A stretch of DNA of 64,000 bases, from assembly GCA_951813045.1 (NCBI GenBank), contig CATOTF010000002.1:4216001-4280000 (forward strand), read 5' to 3'. The notes below the pieces were generated by a model. That model searched no databases. It saw only the letters and a program-made list of their open reading frames with translations, and was not told the origin of the DNA. This DNA comes from an uncultured Rhizobiaceae bacterium. GTDB taxonomy: Bacteria; Pseudomonadota; Alphaproteobacteria; Rhizobiales; Rhizobiaceae. Positions 28,076 to 38,179 of this stretch are shown here, piece by piece (position 1 is the first letter of the stretch; the number at the start of each line of letters is the position of its first letter). The translations under genes and the position numbers were made by a program.

Positions 28076-29017
28076 ATGGCCGAAAAACCATCCATTGATC
28101 CATTAGCACTGCGCGAAGCTCTTTCGAGTTTTGCAACCGGCGTCACAATTGTCACGACGGTGGATGATGACAACGCACCAATTGGAATGACCGCGTCGAG
28201 CTTCAATTCGGTGTCAATGGATCCGCCCTTGATACTGTGGAGTGTTACAAAGTCCGCCCACTCAGCGCCTATATTTAAAGATGCTGATTATTTTTCCGTC
28301 CACGTTCTCGGGGCTGACCAAATGACTCTCTCCAACCGGTTTGCAAGAAGCGGGGCCGATAAGTTTGAAGGTTTGGAATTTAACCGCAACGAAAAAAATA
28401 TTCCCAAATTACCCGGCGCCCTTACTCGGTTCGACTGCAAGACGTGGTCTGTCTACGAGGGGGGAGATCACTGGATCATCGTTGGTGAAGTTTTTGAAAT
28501 GGAGGCAAAAAAAGGTGAGGGTCTTGTGTTCAGCGGTGGTTCCTATGCAACCGCTGCGTCAATACAACCGCCTTCTGCGATGCCGCAAAGCGAAGATGGC
28601 CCGATTGAAGACCTTCTGATTTACAACCTTGCCCGTTCATACACTCAACTCAGCCAAAAATTTCACGCGTCGGTAGAGTCTTCCGGACTGACGATTCCCC
28701 AATGGAGGATTCTGGCATCCCTTTATGATTGTCATACACGGTCGTATAGTGATCTGGTCGCGAGAACATTTGTCAGCCCCAAAAAGATGAATAATCTGCT
28801 TTTACAGATGCAGGGTCTGGGCTGGCTGACCCTGTCCGGTGAATCCGGATCAGGCTCAATTACCGGCACAAAGGCCGGACATGAAATGGTCGCTGACCTT
28901 TTTGATTTGAGTGCCAAACAAGAGGATCAGGCTTTAGGCGATGCCGGTAAAGCCGGTCAAACCAAATTGATCGAACTCCTTAGAAAGGTTATCGCAAACA
29001 CCAATGTTGTTGATTAA
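28076..29017 (+). CDS. Flavin reductase fused to a MarR-type domain (HPA hydroxylase reductase C1 type)
   Basis: 313 residues. Residues ~1-165 are a flavin reductase-like FMN-binding domain (LSSFATGVTIVTT, PIGMTASSFNSVSMDPPLIL). Residues ~180-313 are a MarR-like winged helix (LARSYTQLSQKFHASVESSG, LTIPQWRILASLY, VSPKKMNNLLLQMQGLGWLT). The same fusion and length occur in the reductase C1 of Acinetobacter baumannii p-hydroxyphenylacetate 3-hydroxylase, where the C-terminal domain is autoinhibitory and releases the reductase when the aromatic substrate binds. The partner oxygenase is not in the window, but the homoprotocatechuate cleavage genes are 20 kb away. Other two-component monooxygenases could also use it. 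Confidence 0.85.
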   Translation: MAEKPSIDPLALREALSSFATGVTIVTTVDDDNAPIGMTASSFNSVSMDPPLILWSVTKSAHSAPIFKDADYFSVHVLGADQMTLSNRFARSGADKFEGLEFNRNEKNIPKLPGALTRFDCKTWSVYEGGDHWIIVGEVFEMEAKKGEGLVFSGGSYATAASIQPPSAMPQSEDGPIEDLLIYNLARSYTQLSQKFHASVESSGLTIPQWRILASLYDCHTRSYSDLVARTFVSPKKMNNLLLQMQGLGWLTLSGESGSGSITGTKAGHEMVADLFDLSAKQEDQALGDAGKAGQTKLIELLRKVIANTNVVD

Positions 29018-29197
29018 GCTATTGTCGTAAAAACTTATTTTACAACCGCGCGTGTTGATCGCAACGCAGTATTGTTGAGACCGGGAACCACCCAAGTGCA
29101 GTAATAATTTATTGGCCAATCGGGACAAAATAGGTTCCAGTGAGGTTTGTCATACCACGTTTGAATAAGCCTTCGAGGCGGGAACAGAAGTTAGATT

Positions 29198-31477
29198 ATG
29201 AATAAGAAAACCGACACACCGCAACGTCACCCCGCCCTAAATTATCATGAATATCCCAAGCCCGGTAAGCTTGAAATCAGACCCACCAAACCATTGGCCA
29301 ACCCCCGTGACCTTTCACTAGCCTATTCCCCCGGGGTTGCCGAGGCCTGCATGGAGATCAAGACCAATCCCTTGGACGCCTCGCGCTATACCGCCAGGGG
29401 AAACCTCGTTGCCGTGGTCACCAACGGATCAGCTGCGCTTGGTCTCGGTAATATCGGTCCGCTCGCGTCAAAGCCTATTATGGAGGGTAAGGCAGTCCTC
29501 TTCAAACAGTTTGCGCATATCGATTGTTTCGATATCGAACTGAACGAAAGCGACCCGGAAAAGCTGGCGGAACATGTCATCGCGCTGGAACCCACGTTTG
29601 GCGCGATTAATCTGGAAGATATCAAGGCGCCGGATTGTTTCATCGTTGAAAAGATCTGCCGCGAACGGATGAACATACCTGTTTTTCATGATGATCAGCA
29701 CGGCACCGCAATTGTTGTCGGTGCAGCCATGAAAAATGCGCTTCATCTGACGGGTCGAGATTTTGGCGAGATTAAAATTGTGTCCACCGGTGGTGGAGCC
29801 GCGGGCATAGCCTGTTTGAACATGTTGCTGAATCTCGGCGTTAAACGGGAGAATGTCTGGCTTTGCGATATACATGGCTTGATATACGAGGGCCGTGAAG
29901 AGCCCATGACCCCACAACAATCGGGCTACGCACAAAAGTCAGACCTACGAACGCTGGATGATGTCATTGATGATGCCGATGTCTTCCTCGGCCTGTCAGG
30001 TCCGGGGGTGTTGAAACAGGATATGGTGAAGCGCATGGCGGCGGATCCCATCATATTTGGCCTCGCCAATCCTGATCCGGAAATCATGCCGGAACAGGTC
30101 ACGGAAGTGGCGCCAAATGCGATCATGGCCACCGGTCGATCTGATTATCCCAATCAGGTGAACAATGTTCTTTGCTTTCCATTTATCTTTCGTGGTGCGT
30201 TGGATGTTGGAGCAACTGAAATCAACGATGCCATGAAAATCGCCTGTGTTGAGGGAATTGCAGAGCTTGCCCGTAAAACATCGTCGGCTGAGACCGCGAT
30301 TGTGTACGGTGATGAAGATCTGCAGTTTGGCCCGGATTATCTGATACCAAAACCCTTTGATCCGCGTCTGTTGGCAGTTGTTGCCGGGGCGGTGGCAAAG
30401 GCTGCTATGGAAACAGGTGTTGCCGAACGCCCGCTTGAGGATTTTGACGCGTATGTCGCCAAACTGAATGCTTCGGTTTACCGGTCGTCCATGCTCATGC
30501 GTCCGGTGTTCGATCAGGCCAAATGCCAAAAGCGCCGCATTGTCTTTGCCGAAGGGGAAGACGAACGGGTACTCCGCGCCGCGGTTGCTATCCTGGAAGA
30601 GACAGTGGATCAGCCGATTTTAATTGGACGCCCGGAAGTGATCCACCAAAGGTGTGAGCGCTATGGCCTGCCCGCAGACATCGTCAAAAAATTTGATATC
30701 GTCGACCCGACCAATGATGCCAGATACCGCCAATATTGGGAGACCTATTTCTCAGTCATGAAGCGTCGTGGGATTTCCCCGGCGCTGGCGCAGGCCATTG
30801 TTCGTACCAACACAACCGTCATTGCATCGATCATGGTGCACCTTGAACAGGCCGATTCCATGATCTGCGGTACGTTTGGTAATTACCTGTGGCATTTGAA
30901 ATATGTCGAGGAAATGCTCCGCACACCGGATCTGGCTCCGGTGGGAGCGCTCTCCCTTCTTATTTTGGATAATGGCCCGCTCTTCGTAGCGGATACCCAT
31001 GTGAACCCGGAACCAACAGCGGAACAGATTGCGAATACAATCATTGCGACAGCGCGCCACATACGCCGGTTTGGTATTGAGCCCAAGATTGCGATTTGCT
31101 CAAACTCTCAATTCGGCACGCTGGAAACGGAATCGGCGCGCCGCATGCGTGCCGCGTTGGATGTTCTTGACGTGCAAAATGTAGACTTCATCTATGAAGG
31201 GGAGATGCCGGTTGATGCGGCGCTTGATCCGGTAATTCGTGACCGGCTTTTGCCGCAATCACGCTTGCAGGGCCAGGCCAATGCATTTGTGTTTTCGAAC
31301 GCCGAAACTGCCGGTGGAGTGAAAAACTCACTGAAATCCATCGCAGGCGGCATTGAAGTTGGCCCAATTCTCATGGGCATGGGCAATCGAGCCCACATCG
31401 TTACACCCTCGATAACAGTACGCGGGCTTTTCAATATGACGGCGCTTGCAGGAACTCCTGTCTCCACGTACGCGTAA
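29198..31477 (+). CDS. maeB: NADP-dependent malic enzyme with phosphotransacetylase-like domain
   Basis: 759 residues. The N-terminal ~430 residues are the malic enzyme ([33 protein letters not shown], the nucleotide-binding [16 protein letters not shown]). The C-terminal ~320 residues resemble phosphotransacetylase ([20 protein letters not shown]) but serve as an allosteric domain that senses acetyl-CoA. It converts malate to pyruvate and makes NADPH, linking the TCA cycle to gluconeogenic and fatty acid metabolism. It is a lone gene with a 180-base leader. Confidence 0.97.
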   Translation: MNKKTDTPQRHPALNYHEYPKPGKLEIRPTKPLANPRDLSLAYSPGVAEACMEIKTNPLDASRYTARGNLVAVVTNGSAALGLGNIGPLASKPIMEGKAVLFKQFAHIDCFDIELNESDPEKLAEHVIALEPTFGAINLEDIKAPDCFIVEKICRERMNIPVFHDDQHGTAIVVGAAMKNALHLTGRDFGEIKIVSTGGGAAGIACLNMLLNLGVKRENVWLCDIHGLIYEGREEPMTPQQSGYAQKSDLRTLDDVIDDADVFLGLSGPGVLKQDMVKRMAADPIIFGLANPDPEIMPEQVTEVAPNAIMATGRSDYPNQVNNVLCFPFIFRGALDVGATEINDAMKIACVEGIAELARKTSSAETAIVYGDEDLQFGPDYLIPKPFDPRLLAVVAGAVAKAAMETGVAERPLEDFDAYVAKLNASVYRSSMLMRPVFDQAKCQKRRIVFAEGEDERVLRAAVAILEETVDQPILIGRPEVIHQRCERYGLPADIVKKFDIVDPTNDARYRQYWETYFSVMKRRGISPALAQAIVRTNTTVIASIMVHLEQADSMICGTFGNYLWHLKYVEEMLRTPDLAPVGALSLLILDNGPLFVADTHVNPEPTAEQIANTIIATARHIRRFGIEPKIAICSNSQFGTLETESARRMRAALDVLDVQNVDFIYEGEMPVDAALDPVIRDRLLPQSRLQGQANAFVFSNAETAGGVKNSLKSIAGGIEVGPILMGMGNRAHIVTPSITVRGLFNMTALAGTPVSTYA

Positions 31478-31565
31478 ACTTTGGTGCGGTATTACCGTTC
31501 GTTGTTGGACAAACCAATTTCACGTCAGGGGTAAAGTCAAGTCGAGAATATATTGCACCAAAAAT

Positions 31566-33599
31566 TCAAAGGACCGGTATCTGATCTCTCAATTTGTCGG
31601 TCGGTAATTCGTGTTCATTCAGGATCTTCCGCGCGATTGTGTGACGTGAAAGAACAGCAGCTTGAATTATCCCAGGCGCAACACAATCACCTGCCTGCAA
31701 AACCGGTTTTTTGGTGGTAAACTGACCCGGTTCCAAACTTAATCGATTATCAGGCTGCCTGGCGCCCACGAATACGAGGTCTGCCTGCTCAATGTTCTGA
31801 GGTTGACCTGCCAGCGTATTTTTAAAAGACAGGTCAGGATTAAGTTTGGTGTTTGGAAAAAGCGCGACGCCTAGGCCGACCAGACGTTCGATAATCGCGG
31901 CCTGTTCAAGCGTCTGGTCTGTCCATGTTGCGATTGTGGGCATTGGTGTTGCGTAGATAATTTTACATCCGGTCTGGCTAAGCTGTTCGGTAATTGCGCT
32001 GGCCATGTAGAAATGATCATCGTCATAGACAACAACCGTTGAACCCGGATCTAATTCGACGCTGCCGTCCATCACGTCATCAGGCGTCCAGACCTTTTTG
32101 TTGTCAAAGTCTATGGGTTGGAAGTTGGTTGATCCGACACCGTCCCTGCGCCAGTGGGCGCCGGTGGCAAGCACAATTGTGTCTGCATCGAATTCTGCCA
32201 GATCGTTTGCCGAAAGCCTGCTGTTCAGGAACAGGTCGGCATCAGCGCTTTGTGACAGAATTTGAAGACGATGATCAACCACCCTTTTCCAGCTCGCAAG
32301 CCCTGGGAGCTTCGCCTCGCGGATGACCCTGCCGCCAGCCTCCTCTCTGGCCTCGGCGATTGTCACATGCTGACCGGCTTTCAATAATGTCACGGCGGAT
32401 TCCAGGCCTGCCGGTCCGGCTCCGATTATCAGATGAGAACGCCTGTTCTTGGAAATGGCTGGTCCTTCAGGGTGCCATCCGCTTCGCCATTCTTCTGAAA
32501 TTGTCGGATTCTGTGTGCAACGGATGGGCAGGCCGTAGGAATCCATGCTCACACAGATATTACAACCAATGCATTCGCGAATCTCATCTGTTCGACCTTC
32601 CCGTATCTTGGTCGGTAAAAACGGATCGGCGATCGAAGCCCGCGCGCCACCAATGAGATCGAGGCGCCCTTTTTTGACAAGAGAAACCATCAAATCCGGA
32701 GACGTAAAACGACCGACACCCACAACCGGTTTGGTCGTTACGGATTTGACAAAATCAGTATAGGGCAGCTGGTACCCTTCCAGCGAAAACTGGGCAGTTT
32801 TACTGTCGTTAGGCCAACCTGAAATATTGACGTCCCACAGGTCAGGCAATTCGGCCAAAGCCTCCACGACATCGCGTCCTTCACCATCGTGCGTCAGCCC
32901 GTTTTTTACGCCGGGCTCTGCAACAGAAAACCGCAACGCAACCGCCTGTTCACCTGCAGCGACCTCAAGCGTATCCTGTAGTACTTCGCGCAACAGTCGA
33001 ATGCGGTTTTCAAATGAACCACCGTAAACATCGTCTCTTCTGTTTGTGCGCACGGAAAGGAAATGACTGAGCAGGGACAAATCATGCGCCGCATATACAT
33101 ATAGGATGTCGTAACCGGCCCGTTTGGCGCGTATTGCTGCAGCTTTATGCTTTTCGCGAAACAATGCGATATCATTCAGGTTCATTGCCATCGCCTGAAT
33201 TGGAACTTCCGGACGTAACACCGGTAACGCACTGGGGCCAAGAACAGGCTCGCCAGAGGTAATATTGCGCGCCCTCATCCCCCCATGCCCAAGCTCTATT
33301 GCAGCAAGGCTTCCATGCTTTTTGATTGCTTCAACCTGCGCGGCGTGGCGGGGAATATCTCCATCATCCCAGATGCGCTCCATCGGGTGATTGGCCATGT
33401 CGGTATCCGGGCTAATTTCGGTAATTTGCACCGCGACAGTGCCCCAGCCACCTTCCGCCTTCATCCCTCTCAAGGCTATCGCACCGCTGGGTTGATTCCA
33501 TCCGTGTCCGGTTGCATGGGGAACAGCAAAAAACCGGTTGGGAGCTGTCACAGGACCGATAGCTATTGGCTCAAATAATATATCAAAGGAATTATTCAT
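31566..33599 (-). CDS. Trimethylamine-dehydrogenase-like flavoenzyme (Old Yellow Enzyme + FAD/NAD domain)
   Basis: 677 residues aligned over their full length with trimethylamine/dimethylamine dehydrogenase: an OYE-type TIM barrel, a [4Fe-4S] site C-x2-C-x2-C-x11-C (CIGCNICVSMDSYGLPIRC), then a dinucleotide-binding half (LIIGAGPAGLESAVTLLKAG). The catalytic Tyr and His in YVYAAHD are kept. The cysteine that carries the covalent FMN in TMADH (Cys30) is Ala29, and two aromatic-bowl residues differ (Tyr60 is Ile59; Trp355 is Asp). It should therefore bind FMN non-covalently and act on another substrate, such as an N-methylated amino acid or betaine product. It may be cotranscribed with the LysE gene 72 bases upstream. 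Confidence 0.85.
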   Translation of the reverse strand: MNNSFDILFEPIAIGPVTAPNRFFAVPHATGHGWNQPSGAIALRGMKAEGGWGTVAVQITEISPDTDMANHPMERIWDDGDIPRHAAQVEAIKKHGSLAAIELGHGGMRARNITSGEPVLGPSALPVLRPEVPIQAMAMNLNDIALFREKHKAAAIRAKRAGYDILYVYAAHDLSLLSHFLSVRTNRRDDVYGGSFENRIRLLREVLQDTLEVAAGEQAVALRFSVAEPGVKNGLTHDGEGRDVVEALAELPDLWDVNISGWPNDSKTAQFSLEGYQLPYTDFVKSVTTKPVVGVGRFTSPDLMVSLVKKGRLDLIGGARASIADPFLPTKIREGRTDEIRECIGCNICVSMDSYGLPIRCTQNPTISEEWRSGWHPEGPAISKNRRSHLIIGAGPAGLESAVTLLKAGQHVTIAEAREEAGGRVIREAKLPGLASWKRVVDHRLQILSQSADADLFLNSRLSANDLAEFDADTIVLATGAHWRRDGVGSTNFQPIDFDNKKVWTPDDVMDGSVELDPGSTVVVYDDDHFYMASAITEQLSQTGCKIIYATPMPTIATWTDQTLEQAAIIERLVGLGVALFPNTKLNPDLSFKNTLAGQPQNIEQADLVFVGARQPDNRLSLEPGQFTTKKPVLQAGDCVAPGIIQAAVLSRHTIARKILNEHELPTDKLRDQIPVL

Positions 33600-33671
33600 G
33601 GCGCTTTCCAGGGCACGGGGTCATGCGCTGCTTATATTTATAAATAGCAATTCAGATGAAATTACCCCGAT

Positions 33672-34289
33672 TTAGCGTGATAACGCTGACTTTATTAAAC
33701 TGAATCCGGCAATGGCGAACAATCCTGCAACTACCCCATCAAACCAACGGCGGAAGCGCTGATAACCGGACATAACACCGGAAAATGAGAAGGCAAATGC
33801 ATGCCCTGCGTAGTTTATGAAACCGATTGCGATGCATATGCAGGTTGCAGATATAACTTGTGCAGAACTGTCACCGGCGCCCAATCCCATTGAGAGCGCT
33901 GCCATCCAGGCTACCACCGCCTTGGGGTTTGAGATATTGAGCATTAGCCCCCGGATAAACCAGCGACCGTTTCTCTTGGAACCATCAATCTTACCAGCCG
34001 AACTTGAAGCAGACATGGCCGATTGGCAGGCCAACCATAAAAGGTATCCGCCACCCAATATCTTCAACATCAATAATGCCACTTCAGATGCCTGCAAGAT
34101 GACACCAAGCCCGGTTGCTGCAACCAGGCCCCAAAATGCGAGCCCGATAGAAAGGCCCAGCCCGAAATATATTCCATTTCTCCGCCCTGAACTCATAGCA
34201 ACTGTCGCAACCGCTATATTGGCCGGCCCCGGTGAAACCGTAACGACGATAAACGCAATTAGAATCGGAAGAATGCTATTGAAATCCAT
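33672..34289 (-). CDS. LysE/RhtB-family amino acid exporter
   Basis: 205 residues with about six membrane helices. The family signature is at the N-terminus (IVVTVSPGPANIAVATVAMS, then SGRRNGIYFGLGLSIGLAFW), with NISNPKAVVAWMAAL in the middle. Members export amino acids such as lysine, threonine or homoserine; the substrate here is unknown. It precedes the TMADH-like gene on the same strand and may remove an amine-derived amino acid. Confidence 0.92.
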   Translation of the reverse strand: MDFNSILPILIAFIVVTVSPGPANIAVATVAMSSGRRNGIYFGLGLSIGLAFWGLVAATGLGVILQASEVALLMLKILGGGYLLWLACQSAMSASSSAGKIDGSKRNGRWFIRGLMLNISNPKAVVAWMAALSMGLGAGDSSAQVISATCICIAIGFINYAGHAFAFSFSGVMSGYQRFRRWFDGVVAGLFAIAGFSLIKSALSR

Positions 34290-34388
34290 GGAATTCTCTC
34301 GTTGTAATCAGGCGCTCGCGGCGCCGGGTCTTGCCCTTGATCGGATAGGGATGGGAGAATAGGTGCAAGTCTTAACAGACGCCCCAAA

Positions 34389-35231
34389 TTACTCGCAGGA
34401 ATCCGCCTCTAAATATTCAATATCTTTCAAGTCCCCCTTGAGCGAATAATCCGCATAATTGAGTTTAAGTCCGCGGGAAACCCCCGTTTCCTGCATGAGG
34501 AATGATACCTGATAGACCGGTAATTTCTCGCCTGCGTCCTTGCTTTGGGATGTCGAAAAATAACTCACGGATATGGGCCAGGATGCTTCGCCTGAAAATT
34601 TACCTGATAAGTCCGATTGTTCGCCGTCAACATCGATGACTTCAGCGCGCCTTTTACCAATAATCGCTGTTGTGTCCACGAGCTCGTTTCCTTCGCCGGA
34701 CGCGTCAAACACGCGGGCGGCCACAATCGTTTCTCCGCGACGGGCTGCGTCTATTAACATGCCGATATGTTCGGTCATGAAAACGGAACTGCCGAGTTCA
34801 ACCGATTGCTCATCCGGTTTTGTCAGTTGGACCTTGGTGATATCACCATCAATATTCGCGCGACCACGCAGATCCTGTTCCAGTTGGCCGTTGAGGTAGG
34901 ACTGATTGACGAATGTGAAGAGTTTTCCGTCGCCACTTTCGTAACTGGTAGTGCGCTGATCGTTTGAAAAGCTTTTACGGGCAGTTTGCACCTGTGTGAA
35001 GAACCGGAAACGCACCGCAAACCCTTCACACTTGGAGCCGGTCATTTCGTAGACGATACGTTCCGTCATCCCGGTTATGCCGGAGCGATCACTCGCTTCC
35101 TTGAGTTTTAGATCGTAGACAGCACGATGGGGTTTCAAGGCGTCAATACCACCTGCATTGACTTGGGTAGAGGTGAGAACAACCCCGGGAATACTGAGCA
35201 GGAGGATAAATATAGATTTGAGCTTGGTCAT
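34389..35231 (-). CDS. eipB: Envelope integrity protein EipB-like (DUF1849)
   Basis: 280 residues from the ATG at 35231 with a signal peptide (FILLLSIPGVVLTSTQVNA). The mature part begins with the family's opening (LKPHRAVYDLKLKEASDRSG) and includes ERIVYEMTGSKCEG. Cys68 and Cys279 match the disulfide-forming pair (Cys69/Cys278) of Brucella EipB. EipB is a periplasmic beta-spiral protein required for cell envelope integrity and virulence in Brucella. A TTG at 35258 is a less likely start. It diverges from ridA at 35352. Confidence 0.9.
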   Translation of the reverse strand: MTKLKSIFILLLSIPGVVLTSTQVNAGGIDALKPHRAVYDLKLKEASDRSGITGMTERIVYEMTGSKCEGFAVRFRFFTQVQTARKSFSNDQRTTSYESGDGKLFTFVNQSYLNGQLEQDLRGRANIDGDITKVQLTKPDEQSVELGSSVFMTEHIGMLIDAARRGETIVAARVFDASGEGNELVDTTAIIGKRRAEVIDVDGEQSDLSGKFSGEASWPISVSYFSTSQSKDAGEKLPVYQVSFLMQETGVSRGLKLNYADYSLKGDLKDIEYLEADSCE

Positions 35232-35351
35232 CAATTTAGTTTGTCCCTGAATCGGCAAAGAATGAATGGGCGTAATATGTAATACCCTTTCACCTGGCAG
35301 CCAAACGCGCTACCAGATTGTAAAGACGATAACAGAATTGTGGAATAAAAT

Positions 35352-35816
35352 ATGGCTGGCGTTGCAGAAAAAAAATTACAGGACTTGGGAATTGAACTGC
35401 CGAACCCTCCCGCACCTGCGGCGAACTATGTACCTTACACAATTGCAGGAAATATCCTTACAATATCCGGTCAGGTCACAATGGGACCTAATGGTCTGGA
35501 ATATATAGGAAAACTCGGTGACACAGCGGATGTGGAAACCGGGCAGGCGGCAGCACGACTGTGCGCCATCAATATCCTTGCGCAGGCGAAGGCCGCCCTT
35601 GGAGACCTCGACCGAATAAAGCAGGTGATCAAAATTCAGGGATTTGTGAATGCCACACCCGATTTTACGGATCACCCGGCGGTTGTTAACGGCGCGTCAG
35701 ACCTTTTGGCGGAAGTTCTGGGGGATGCCGGTAAACATGCCCGCGCCGCTGTTGGCATGTCCTCGCTACCATTTGGTGTGGCCGTGGAGGTGGACGCCGT
35801 CATTGAGATAGCTTGA
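35352..35816 (+). CDS. RidA family protein
   Basis: 154 residues of the RidA/YjgF/UK114 fold (GNILTISGQVTMGPNGLEYI, LAQAKAALGDLDRIKQVIKI, ARAAVGMSSLPFGVAVEVDA). The conserved arginine of the enamine/imine deaminase site is in HARAAVG. Typical RidA hydrolyses reactive 2-aminoacrylate; this longer form belongs to a subfamily whose role is less clear. The stop codon is followed six bases on by the GDPD start, so it heads an operon with GDPD, the FemAB/GNAT-like gene and HIT. Confidence 0.9.
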   Translation: MAGVAEKKLQDLGIELPNPPAPAANYVPYTIAGNILTISGQVTMGPNGLEYIGKLGDTADVETGQAAARLCAINILAQAKAALGDLDRIKQVIKIQGFVNATPDFTDHPAVVNGASDLLAEVLGDAGKHARAAVGMSSLPFGVAVEVDAVIEIA

Positions 35817-35821
35817 ATCTC

Positions 35822-36574
35822 ATGGGGAAACTGAAACCTGCTCCAAACTGGATTATCGAGCGCCCAATTGCCCATCGCGGTTACCACAACCGCGATGAAG
35901 GCCGCATTGAGAATTCATTGTCTGCGTTTCAAGCAGCTGTTGACGCGGGGTTTGCAATTGAATGCGACCTGCAGGTATCTGCGAACGGTGTTCCCGTAGT
36001 GTTTCACGATCCGGAACTGGATCGATTGACTGATGTTGATGGAAATCTACGGGACAAAAAGCCGCAAGAGCTGGCGGAAATTACCCTTTCGGGTTCAAAC
36101 GACCCGATCTCAACTTTATCCACCCACCTTGAACTTGTGCTTGGGCGTGTTCCAATTGTATTGGAACTCAAGGGAGTAGAGGGGCATGATGCGGGGTTTG
36201 TTGAGGGCGTTGCGGAAGCGGTAGCAGGATATGAGGGCCTGTTATGTGTCATGTCGTTTGACCACTGGATTTGTGAACAATTTCAGATGCTTCTTCCAGA
36301 CTTGCCGCGCGGATTAACTGCAGAAGGGGATGATTCCAAATACGGAAAACATATGAAGGCTATGGAAGATTATGACCTTCAATTTGTCTCCTACGGGGTC
36401 AAAGACCTGCCAAACCGGTTTGTTCAGGAAATGAAAGATCTTGGCCTGCCGATTATAACATGGACGGTTCGTGATGAGCAGTCACGGCAAAGGACATTTG
36501 AATACGCAGATCAAATGACATTTGAAGGTTTTGATCCAAGAGAAATCGGTGCGAAAGAGCGTTCGAATGGATGA
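35822..36574 (+). CDS. Glycerophosphodiester phosphodiesterase
   Basis: 250 residues, TIM barrel. Hydrolyses glycerophosphodiesters to glycerol-3-phosphate and an alcohol. The active-site blocks are PIAHRGYHNRDEGRIENSLS (His and Glu) and AIECDLQVSANGVPVVFHDP, with VLELKG and TWTVRD later. No signal peptide, so it is cytoplasmic. The ATG at 35822 is six bases after the ridA stop; a TTG at 35813 is less likely. It overlaps the next gene by eight bases. Confidence 0.93.
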   Translation: MGKLKPAPNWIIERPIAHRGYHNRDEGRIENSLSAFQAAVDAGFAIECDLQVSANGVPVVFHDPELDRLTDVDGNLRDKKPQELAEITLSGSNDPISTLSTHLELVLGRVPIVLELKGVEGHDAGFVEGVAEAVAGYEGLLCVMSFDHWICEQFQMLLPDLPRGLTAEGDDSKYGKHMKAMEDYDLQFVSYGVKDLPNRFVQEMKDLGLPIITWTVRDEQSRQRTFEYADQMTFEGFDPREIGAKERSNG

Positions 36575-37754
36575 TGCTGACAGCATCACCATCAAGGTGG
36601 TGTCCAGTGTGGAGGATATCGACAGGATCGAATGGGATAGGCTTGCAAACCCCACCGGCAAACCCACGCCCGAATTCGACTATAACCCATTTCAATCACA
36701 CTACTTTTTCAGGTGCCTCGAAGCCAGCAATTCGGCAGACCGTACAACAGGGTGGCTTGGTCAACATTTGGTCATGGAGCGGGACGGCGGCCTTATCGGC
36801 ATTCTGCCCTGTTATCTGAAAAACCACAGTCAGGGTGAATATATATTCGACCACGGCTGGGCCGATGCTTTTGAACGGGCTGGTGGAGATTATTATCCAA
36901 AGCTACAGGCAGCTGTTCCGTTCACCCCGGCGAGCGGAAGGCGGCTTCTGGTCGGTAACGGCGAAGATGCGGATAAGCGACGTCTCATGCTGGCTGGCGG
37001 GTTGCAAAAGGTCTGCGAGCAGCTCGAAGTTTCTTCCGCCCACATCACGTTTTTACCCGAAAACGAGTGGGAATTATTGGGAAAACAGGGCTATTTACGC
37101 CGAAATGACCAGCAATTTCACTGGAAAAACGACAATTATCCGGATTTTGAAGCCTTTTTAGCCGTTCTTTCCTCCAGAAAACGCAAAAATATCAAGAAAG
37201 AACGGGCCGCTGCACTCGCCGATAACGGCATTACGATTGAATGGTTGACCGGCGAACAACTCACCGAAGAAATCTGGGATATCTTTTATCAATTCTACAT
37301 GGATACCGGATCGCGAAAATGGGGACGGCCTTATTTGACGCGCGAATTCTATTCTTTGGCGGGTGAAGCCATGGCAGATGATATCCTGCTGATCATGGCA
37401 AAACGCAATGGACGATATATCGCTGGCGCGATCAATTTTATCGGCTCGCACACATTATTCGGACGCCACTGGGGCTGCGTGGAAGACCACCCCTTTCTGC
37501 ATTTTGAAGTCTGTTATTATCAGGCGATTGATTTCGCGATTGAAAAAGGGCTGGACCGGGTTGAGGCGGGTGCGCAGGGCGGTCATAAACTGGCCCGCGG
37601 ATATATGCCGCAAATGACCTATTCCGCACATTATATTACCCATCCGGATTTCCGCCGCGCCGTCAGTGATTATCTGGAACACGAGCGCCAGGCTGTTGAG
37701 CGGGAGAACGATGCAATTGCCAAACACGGCCCTTTTAAAAAGGACACGTCCTAA
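36567..37754 (+). CDS. FemAB/GNAT-like acyltransferase (DUF482, PF04339)
   Basis: 395 residues. Typical features are FFRCLEASNSADRTTGWLGQ, GEYIFDHGWADAFERAGGDY and the C-terminal block LDRVEAGAQGGHKLARGYMP, which mark the PF04339 family, predicted peptidoglycan-related acyltransferases with a double GNAT fold. The substrate is unknown. The ATG at 36567 overlaps the end of GDPD, and its stop shares one base with the HIT start, so the three are coupled. The frame is open upstream, but those residues lie inside GDPD. Confidence 0.85.
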   Translation: MDDADSITIKVVSSVEDIDRIEWDRLANPTGKPTPEFDYNPFQSHYFFRCLEASNSADRTTGWLGQHLVMERDGGLIGILPCYLKNHSQGEYIFDHGWADAFERAGGDYYPKLQAAVPFTPASGRRLLVGNGEDADKRRLMLAGGLQKVCEQLEVSSAHITFLPENEWELLGKQGYLRRNDQQFHWKNDNYPDFEAFLAVLSSRKRKNIKKERAAALADNGITIEWLTGEQLTEEIWDIFYQFYMDTGSRKWGRPYLTREFYSLAGEAMADDILLIMAKRNGRYIAGAINFIGSHTLFGRHWGCVEDHPFLHFEVCYYQAIDFAIEKGLDRVEAGAQGGHKLARGYMPQMTYSAHYITHPDFRRAVSDYLEHERQAVERENDAIAKHGPFKKDTS

Positions 37755-38179
37755 TGACACCTTATGATGATCAGAACATTTTTGCCAAAATTATGCGCGG
37801 GGAATTACCCTGCGAAAAACTTTACGAAGATGACGACACACTGGTGATCATGGACATCATGCCTCGCGCACCGGGCCATTGCCTTGTCCTGCCGAAGGCG
37901 CCCGCCCGTAATATTCTGGATATCGATCCGGATTCGCTATGCGCAGTTGCGGTAACGGCTCAAAAGATGGCACGTATCGTAATGAAAGCCTTTAAGGCTA
38001 ACGGTGTTACGATCCAGCAATTTAATGAATCCGCCGGTGGTCAGGTGGTTTTTCACCTGCACGTTCACATTATTCCACGTCACGATGGTATTCCCATGAC
38101 GCCCCCTGCATCGCAAATGGAAAAGACTGAGGTGTTGAAGGAAAATGCCGAAAAAATCCGCGCGGCATTAGCTGAATAG
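37754..38179 (+). CDS. HIT family nucleotide hydrolase
   Basis: 141 residues. The histidine triad is HLHVHIIPR, near the middle to C-terminal part; an N-terminal IFAKIMRGELPCEKLYEDDD is typical of Hint-type purine nucleoside phosphoramidases. The start overlaps the preceding stop (TAATG). It is the last gene of the RidA operon and converges with azlD, overlapping its 3' end by 12 bases. Confidence 0.95.
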   Translation: MTPYDDQNIFAKIMRGELPCEKLYEDDDTLVIMDIMPRAPGHCLVLPKAPARNILDIDPDSLCAVAVTAQKMARIVMKAFKANGVTIQQFNESAGGQVVFHLHVHIIPRHDGIPMTPPASQMEKTEVLKENAEKIRAALAE

